Below are positions 59,541-64,000 of a DNA stretch of 64,000 bases, in pieces. The notes under the pieces were generated by a model. That model had not been told where the DNA came from, did not search any database, and saw only the letters and a program-made list of their open reading frames with translations. The position numbers were made by a program, and so were the translations under genes. Source of the DNA: Pseudomonas fluorescens (GTDB lineage: Bacteria > Pseudomonadota > Gammaproteobacteria > Pseudomonadales > Pseudomonadaceae); contig NZ_CP015225.1 of assembly GCF_001623525.1 (NCBI RefSeq), forward strand, positions 1,984,001-2,048,000, read 5' to 3'. Every line of letters starts with the position of its first letter. Position 1 is the stretch's first letter.

Positions 59541-60464
59541 GTGATCACACTGGATAGCCGCCACACAGACGAATTTGCCGCGTTGCTCGCGCTCGAATCG
59601 CAAGGTTCATTTGTCGCGGCCGCTCGGCTTTTGCAGCGCCACCCCACGATCATTTCCAAGCGCCTCGCGGCGCTGGAAGCCCGGCTGGGGGTCAGGCTGC
59701 TCGAACGCAGCACCCGCCATATCCGCCTGACAGAGGCAGGAACCCTTCTGGTCAAGCGCCTGCGGCTGGCAACCGAGTTGATGGCTGAAGCAGAACAAGA
59801 GGCAGCGTCAGGGGCTGCCGAGGTGCGCGGCAATCTACGGCTGGCGGTGCCGGCCGCCCTGGGCAGGCTCTGGTTGGCGCCGATACTGCCGGAGTTCCTG
59901 GCGGCCCATCCACATTTGACGCTCACCGTGAACTACAGCGAGCGCTTGGTTGATGTGATCGCCGAAGGCTTCGATGTGGCGATACGCCTGGGGGAACTCA
60001 ACGATAGCCGCCTGATTGCCAAGCGCCTCGGCGATCATCGGCGCATTCTTTGCGCGTCTCCTGGTTATATCGAACGATATGGCTGGCCAGCGTCACCCAC
60101 GGAGCTGACCCAGCATAACTGCCTGGGGTTCACGGGGCTGGCGTCATATCCTGAATGGAAGCTGATCAGCGCCAGTGAACAAGTGACCGTACGCCCCCAA
60201 GGCTCCCTGGTGTCCAACGACAGTGAAGCGCTTTTGAGCGCGGCCATTGCAGGTACCGGCATCCTGGGTGCGGGGGAGTGGCTGTTCAGCCGTGCGTTGG
60301 CATACAAAGAACTGGTCAGGGTATTACCGGACTGGGAGTTGGGGGCAAAAGGAGGGATCTACCTTATCCGGCCCTCGGCGAAATTCGCCTCCTCCGCCAC
60401 GCTGGCGCTGAAAGAATGGCTCGAGGCCAAGCTTGTCCAAACGGGCACAGCCAGGTCCTCATAA
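59541..60464 (+). CDS. LysR-family transcriptional regulator
   Basis: A 307-residue LysR-type regulator. The HTH occupies about residues 6-65 (FAALLALESQGSFVAAARLLQRHPTIISKRLAALEARLGVRLLERSTRHIRLTEAG), followed by the substrate-binding domain. It starts at GTG 59541, preceded by GGAGG at ten bases; the ATG nearby at 59533 runs straight into a stop. It is probably co-transcribed with the quinone oxidoreductase. The inducer is unknown. Confidence 0.9.
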   Translation: MITLDSRHTDEFAALLALESQGSFVAAARLLQRHPTIISKRLAALEARLGVRLLERSTRHIRLTEAGTLLVKRLRLATELMAEAEQEAASGAAEVRGNLRLAVPAALGRLWLAPILPEFLAAHPHLTLTVNYSERLVDVIAEGFDVAIRLGELNDSRLIAKRLGDHRRILCASPGYIERYGWPASPTELTQHNCLGFTGLASYPEWKLISASEQVTVRPQGSLVSNDSEALLSAAIAGTGILGAGEWLFSRALAYKELVRVLPDWELGAKGGIYLIRPSAKFASSATLALKEWLEAKLVQTGTARSS

Positions 60465-60809
60465 AACAGGCCGACGGCACAATACCAGCCAACCAAGAGA
60501 AAACCTGTGGGAGCTCGCTCCCACAGGTTTTCGTTTCTCTGCGCCATTTCACCGCCCGGTGACGGCCATCCCAAGCCACCTCGAGCGCGTCCACTCCACC
60601 CCGAATGACGCCAACTTATTGGCACAAAAACCAACGAAATAAAAATAAATTAATACAGTGACAGTTTCCCGACGCACGGTACCCCTGTGCCATTGCTGGG
60701 GGTTCAGATCGAAGCTCATCATCCGCAGGCAACCCCCGCAAAACGTTTAGGCCACCGACCTGGACTACAGGAAGTAATTAATCGCATCTCTCAATGGAGC
60801 GACACCGAG
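60465..60809. other. Intergenic region with terminator hairpin
   Basis: This 345-bp stretch holds the LysR-gene terminator (60500-60531), then A+T-rich DNA around 60630-60670 (AATAAAAATAAATTAATAC) that could carry a promoter for the small protein at 60810. Nothing else is evident. Confidence 0.65.
60500..60531. terminator. Perfect 15-bp hairpin terminator / REP-core
   Basis: AAAACCTGTGGGAGC (60500-60514) and GCTCCCACAGGTTTT (60517-60531) form a perfect stem with a two-base loop, followed by CGTTTCTC. It shares its core CCTGTGGGAGC with the hairpin at 62869-62900, so it is probably a REP-family palindrome acting as a terminator. Confidence 0.82.
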
Positions 60810-61049
60810 ATGATGACTGTTTATTTTGTTGTGATGACGATCTGCAGTGGCTTCGAAGGCTGTGTCGAGGAACGACAACCAGGGCCAACCTTTGCTTCCA
60901 AGGCAATGTGCATGGAGACGGCCAAAGTCATGGCGCCGCGCAAAGGGGTGAAGTTCAAGTGTCGCAAAGGACGTATGTTGGTCGTCGAGACGCCGCCAGC
61001 AGAAAACTACGGCAAAATTGTCTCCACCAAGACCGCAGGCCAGCCTTAG
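60810..61049 (+). CDS. Small protein of unknown function (79 aa)
   Basis: A 79-residue protein starting MMTVYFVVMTICSGFEGCVEERQ, with GGAG nine bases before the ATG. The hydrophobic start could be a weak signal or membrane segment. Four Cys residues (two near the N-terminus, two in AMCMETAKVMAPRKGVKFKC) might form disulfides or bind metal. I do not recognise a family. It is convergent with the OPT transporter gene. Confidence 0.55.
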   Translation: MMTVYFVVMTICSGFEGCVEERQPGPTFASKAMCMETAKVMAPRKGVKFKCRKGRMLVVETPPAENYGKIVSTKTAGQP

Positions 61050-61072
61050 CCGTTGAAGTAGGCACGCCGCAC

Positions 61073-62818
61073 CTACGAGCCGTTGGTAAGCATCTGCCAC
61101 AACGACGCCCCCACCCCGGTAATGCTCTCCCCGGCAATCAACCCCGCCGCCGCGGTGATGGCGAAGCGTTCCGTGAGGCTCGGCCAGCGACAGCTCACCA
61201 GCCACGTCAGCACCGCACCAAGGGCCATCATCAGCGACACCGAGGCCGGCAAGACAAAGGCCAGGCCCAAGGCCGCCGTGCTGGGCAAGTAGCGGGCCCG
61301 ATGCGCCGGCAGCAGGCTGTCGAGGATCCCCAACAACAAGCCGATCAGGCCGCCGATGAAAATCGCCCAGCGAATGCTCGCTGACAACGAATCCAGACCC
61401 AGGGTCAGGGTTTGCGCCACGGCCTTCCAGGTGGCGACCGCCGGGGCCGGCCACTCTTCGGTGAGCAGCATGGTTGGCGGGTCCGGGATCAGGGCCAGGT
61501 AGGCCAGCACCCCGACGATGCTACCGACGAAAATACCGAGGGTCTGGGCGATCAGTTGTTTGCGCGGCGTGGCGCCGATCGCCCGGCCGACCTTGAAGTC
61601 GTTCATCAGGTCGGTGCACTGCCCGGCCGAACCACCGGCGGTGTTGGCGCTCATCAGATTGATCGGCACCTGCCCCGGGGCGACGATGCCGAAGCTCAAT
61701 TGGGACAATTGGCCAATGGCCCCGATCGGCGGAATGCCTGTGGCGCCCACCACCCGGGCGGCCACCGCCGCCAAGCAGATCGCCAAGGGGATGGTCAACA
61801 AGGCCATCCATGGATTGATGCCGAACAACAGCACTTGCAGGCTCACCACCAGGATGATCGACAGCATGAAACCGACGGCAGGCCCAGGCTTGGGTATCGT
61901 CCAGATCGCCCCGCCGCCCGCCTTGGTGGACCGGTGCAATGCCCACAAGCGAATCGCCAACGAGGCCAGGGTCGAGCAGACCATCAGGCTCACCCCCGGC
62001 CAGAGCAACCACTCCACCAGCGCCGCGAACTGCGGGCCACTGCTGCCATGCGGCAACCGCACCAGGCCCTGCCCCAGCAGCCACGGCGCCAACCCGCCCC
62101 ACGCCAGCAAGGCACCGAGCAGCAGGGTCAGACCCACGCGAATACCGATGATCCCGCCGAACCCCACTAACAACAGCGAAGGGTCGGCGGTAAACGTCAG
62201 GCGCTCCAGTTGGGCGCTCGGAGACCAGCGCGGGATGGCCCACATGAAGGTGTCGACCGCCTTGACCAACCCGGACAGTAACGCGGCGCTGAGCAGCACC
62301 TTCAAGCGCGTCGCGGCTTCGTGGCCGTGGTTATAGATATGCAGCAGGGTTTCCAGGGTCGCCATGCCCTCGGGAAATTTCAGCGCCTTGTCATTGAGCA
62401 GTGACGGGCGCAAGTACCAGGCAATCCAGATCCCCAGGAAGCTCACCGAAAAGACCCAGGCCACCATGGGGATGGCGTCCAACTGCTGGCCAGTCAGCAA
62501 GGTATAGGCCGGGATAGGAGCGACCAACCCACCGGAAATGATCGACGCAGCGGCAGAGGCCACGGTCTGGTTGATATTGCTTTCGTGCAGCGTCCAGGGC
62601 AGTCGCCCCACCGATCGACTCGCCAAGCCTTGCCAGATGCCATAGCCAACCAGCAAGGCGATGATCGACATATTGAAGGACCAGCCGATCTTCAACCCGG
62701 CATAGACATTGGAAGGCGTCAGCAGGATACCGAGGACGATTCCCGTACTGACCGCACGCGGACTGAGTTCGCGTTCGACGGCGGTGGTCAAGGGGAATGT
62801 GGATGAGGTTGGGTGCAT
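61073..62818 (-). CDS. OPT-family oligopeptide/metal-chelate transporter
   Basis: A 581-residue inner-membrane protein with many hydrophobic helices (about 14-16). The N-terminal ELSPRAVSTGIVLGILLTPSNVYAGLKIGWSFNMSIIA and LKFPEGMATLETLL segments, and the internal NTAGGSAGQCTDLMNDFKVGRAIGATPRKQ block, are typical of bacterial OPT proteins (YgiA/oligopeptide-transporter superfamily). Substrates in the family include peptides and metal chelates; none is identifiable here. The start at 62818 is preceded by AAGGACTTCGC. Confidence 0.9.
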   Translation of the reverse strand: MHPTSSTFPLTTAVERELSPRAVSTGIVLGILLTPSNVYAGLKIGWSFNMSIIALLVGYGIWQGLASRSVGRLPWTLHESNINQTVASAAASIISGGLVAPIPAYTLLTGQQLDAIPMVAWVFSVSFLGIWIAWYLRPSLLNDKALKFPEGMATLETLLHIYNHGHEAATRLKVLLSAALLSGLVKAVDTFMWAIPRWSPSAQLERLTFTADPSLLLVGFGGIIGIRVGLTLLLGALLAWGGLAPWLLGQGLVRLPHGSSGPQFAALVEWLLWPGVSLMVCSTLASLAIRLWALHRSTKAGGGAIWTIPKPGPAVGFMLSIILVVSLQVLLFGINPWMALLTIPLAICLAAVAARVVGATGIPPIGAIGQLSQLSFGIVAPGQVPINLMSANTAGGSAGQCTDLMNDFKVGRAIGATPRKQLIAQTLGIFVGSIVGVLAYLALIPDPPTMLLTEEWPAPAVATWKAVAQTLTLGLDSLSASIRWAIFIGGLIGLLLGILDSLLPAHRARYLPSTAALGLAFVLPASVSLMMALGAVLTWLVSCRWPSLTERFAITAAAGLIAGESITGVGASLWQMLTNGS

Positions 62819-62868
62819 GCGAAGTCCTTATCGGCACTGGAGGGCGGCCGCCAGATTCAGACTGGCCC

Positions 62869-62900
62869 CCTGTGGGAGCGAGCTTGCTCGCTCCCACAGG
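62869..62900. terminator. Perfect 15-bp REP-type hairpin
   Basis: CCTGTGGGAGCGAGC (62869-62883) and GCTCGCTCCCACAGG (62886-62900) pair perfectly with a TT loop. It lies between the PhnB-like gene (upstream) and the OPT gene (both minus strand) and probably ends transcription of the former. It is the same palindrome family as at 60500-60531. Confidence 0.8.
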
Positions 62901-62984
62901 ACCACTTAAAACGGCACCTCAATAAGTGAACGCAGTATTGGCGCAAGGTTCACCCGGGTCGTCCATCCATGGGCTGCGCTCGAC

Positions 62985-63392
62985 TTATTTTTCCCCCTCG
63001 CAATTGACCATCCAGGCAATCCCGAAACGGTCTTCGAACATGGCAAAGCGTTCCGCCCAAAAGGTCTTCTCCAAGGGCATGTACACGCTGCCACCTGCAC
63101 TCAAGCCTTTAAACAGCCGCTCGGCCTCCTCCACACTGTCGACATTGAGGGAGACCGACACGCCTTGCGGCTTGCGAAATGGCTGGCCTGGCGGGCAATC
63201 GGAGGCCATCAGGCTGAAGGCGCCGACGGTCAGGCAAGCGTGCATGATCAGGTTGGGGTCCTTGGGCATCCCGGTTTCCTCGGGGGCCTCGGCAAAAGAC
63301 ATGGAAAACAGATCGCCGCCCAGTACCTCCTTATACAAAGCGAAGGCTTGCTTGCAGTTACCGTTGAAGGTCAGGTAAGGAATGATTCTCAT
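62985..63392 (-). CDS. PhnB/YjdN-like VOC-fold protein
   Basis: A 135-residue vicinal-oxygen-chelate protein beginning MRIIPYLTFNGNCKQAFALYKEVLGGDL, with WAERFAMFEDRFGIAWMVNC at the end, the block of the PhnB (3-demethylubiquinone-9 3-methyltransferase-like) subfamily. These proteins have a VOC dimer fold and mostly unknown substrates. It is likely co-transcribed with the YciI-like gene 23 bp upstream. Confidence 0.9.
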   Translation of the reverse strand: MRIIPYLTFNGNCKQAFALYKEVLGGDLFSMSFAEAPEETGMPKDPNLIMHACLTVGAFSLMASDCPPGQPFRKPQGVSVSLNVDSVEEAERLFKGLSAGGSVYMPLEKTFWAERFAMFEDRFGIAWMVNCEGEK

Positions 63393-63415
63393 GGTAGGGT
63401 CTCCTGTAGTCGGTT

Positions 63416-63841
63416 TCAGGATTGGCCAGACATCTGTACCCGCAAGCGTTCTTCCTGCTCGCGCAATTCAGGGGTTAAGGACTCGCCGAACTCCTCGAGC
63501 TCGAAGATCTGGCGGATCTCGATTTCACTGTCGCTGACCATCGGGTTGGGGCAGCGCTTGACCCAGTCGATGGCCTCCTGCAATGACTGGACCTTGAAGA
63601 TCCAGAAACCGGCGATCAACTCCTTGGTTTCAGCAAAGGGCCCATCGATCACCGTCCGGTCCTTGCCGGAAAACTGCACGCGCACGCCCTCGGCACTGGG
63701 GTGCAGGCCTTCACCAGCGAGCATCACCCCGGCCTTGACCAGTTCTTCGTTGTAGGCACCCATGGCGGCCAGCAGTTCCTCGCTGGGCATTTCTCCGGCT
63801 TCCGATTCCGGACTGGCTTTGACGATCACCATAAATCGCAT
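63416..63841 (-). CDS. YciI-like (DGPF-domain) protein
   Basis: A 141-residue protein with the YCII-related DGPF motif seen as VIDGPFAETKELIAGFWIFKVQSLQEAIDW (about residues 63-92). It is normally found next to PhnB-like genes and, in many genomes, an ECF sigma factor; no sigma gene is visible before the window ends. Function is not established for the family, although YciI itself has weak hydrolase activity. Confidence 0.9.
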   Translation of the reverse strand: MRFMVIVKASPESEAGEMPSEELLAAMGAYNEELVKAGVMLAGEGLHPSAEGVRVQFSGKDRTVIDGPFAETKELIAGFWIFKVQSLQEAIDWVKRCPNPMVSDSEIEIRQIFELEEFGESLTPELREQEERLRVQMSGQS

Positions 63842-64000
63842 GCTCTGATCTCCTGAGAGTGAATGGATTAGGCCGTCCGTGTGGCGGCTCTACGGACTAA
63901 TCGAACGGCATTGGTCGAATTCGACAGATCGACGCCATTATTTTTATATGCCGTTGACAGCCGCTGCGCACTCAATGGAGCTGCCGACGTCACGACAAGC
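63842..64000. other. Window edge, upstream region of the YciI-like gene
   Basis: These 159 bases hold no ORF I can support. GGAGA lies just upstream of the YciI-like ATG as its ribosome site. A promoter is expected in this stretch but no clear -10/-35 pair is visible. Confidence 0.5.

Noticed and set aside
1..64000. CRISPR arrays, tRNA or rRNA genes, phage or integrase genes
   Set aside because: No repeat-spacer array, tRNA cloverleaf-like sequence or integrase was seen; the only mobile element is the IS at 15334-16623.

Overview
The window looks like chromosomal DNA of a fluorescent Pseudomonas (P. fluorescens complex) that makes 2,4-diacetylphloroglucinol (DAPG). The evidence is the 3' end of phlD followed by phlE and phlI, REP-type hairpins of the P. 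fluorescens kind, G+C-rich coding sequence, MsuE/MsuC/MsuD/SfnR-type sulfur genes and an OprD-family porin remnant. A position in the P. corrugata/P. brassicacearum branch is plausible but cannot be settled from this sequence. I see no rRNA, tRNA or CRISPR array.

Layout. (1) 1-2391: end of the phl cluster (phlD 3' end, phlE exporter, phlI). (2) 2447-14581: an iron-uptake island. Two closely related TonB receptors lie in inverted orientation around an MFS exporter and a FecI/FecR pair; a three-gene Fe-type ABC importer and another MFS gene follow. (3) 14582-17362: a decayed stretch with a REP pair, an OprD 3' remnant, a 1.29-kb IS4-family element inserted exactly in the loop of a REP hairpin, a LysE-family 3' remnant and a YceK-like lipoprotein. 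(4) 17577-33123: a LysE exporter, then a sulfonate/organosulfur regulon. Its plus-strand half is msuE, a 17-codon Cys-rich ORF, msuC, a twice-frameshifted sfnR, msuD and an amidohydrolase. Its minus-strand half is an NtaA/DmoA-type monooxygenase, a degenerate adenylating enzyme, a Liv-type ABC importer and sfnB. Three sigma-54 promoters there each have a CTGTT-N8-AACAG-type dyad whose centre lies exactly 94 bp from the -24 GG.

(5) 33318-34538: a Bcr/CflA-like drug exporter. (6) 34582-44562: an unrecognised biosynthetic cluster. A seven-gene minus-strand operon (PaaK-like ligase, LuxI/FeeM-fold acyltransferase, haem-oxygenase-like diiron enzyme, flavin reductase, EamA exporter, alpha/beta hydrolase, Tat-exported PLP-fold protein) is divergent from a dedicated anthranilate synthase (trpE/trpG type) and a LuxR-family regulator with an intact acyl-homoserine-lactone pocket signature. 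This is the best candidate here for an undescribed system. It could make an anthranilate- or acyl-derived metabolite or signal.

(7) 44501-53913: an acyl-CoA catabolic locus with AraC and TetR regulators, 3-hydroxyacyl-CoA dehydrogenase, a FixLJ-like two-component system, acyl-CoA synthetase and acyl-CoA dehydrogenase. (8) 54040-58268: a periplasmic sugar-type binding protein overlapping a GGDEF-EAL protein, probably a ligand-sensing c-di-GMP module. (9) 58533-63841: quinone oxidoreductase, LysR regulator, a small protein, an OPT transporter, and PhnB-like and YciI-like proteins.
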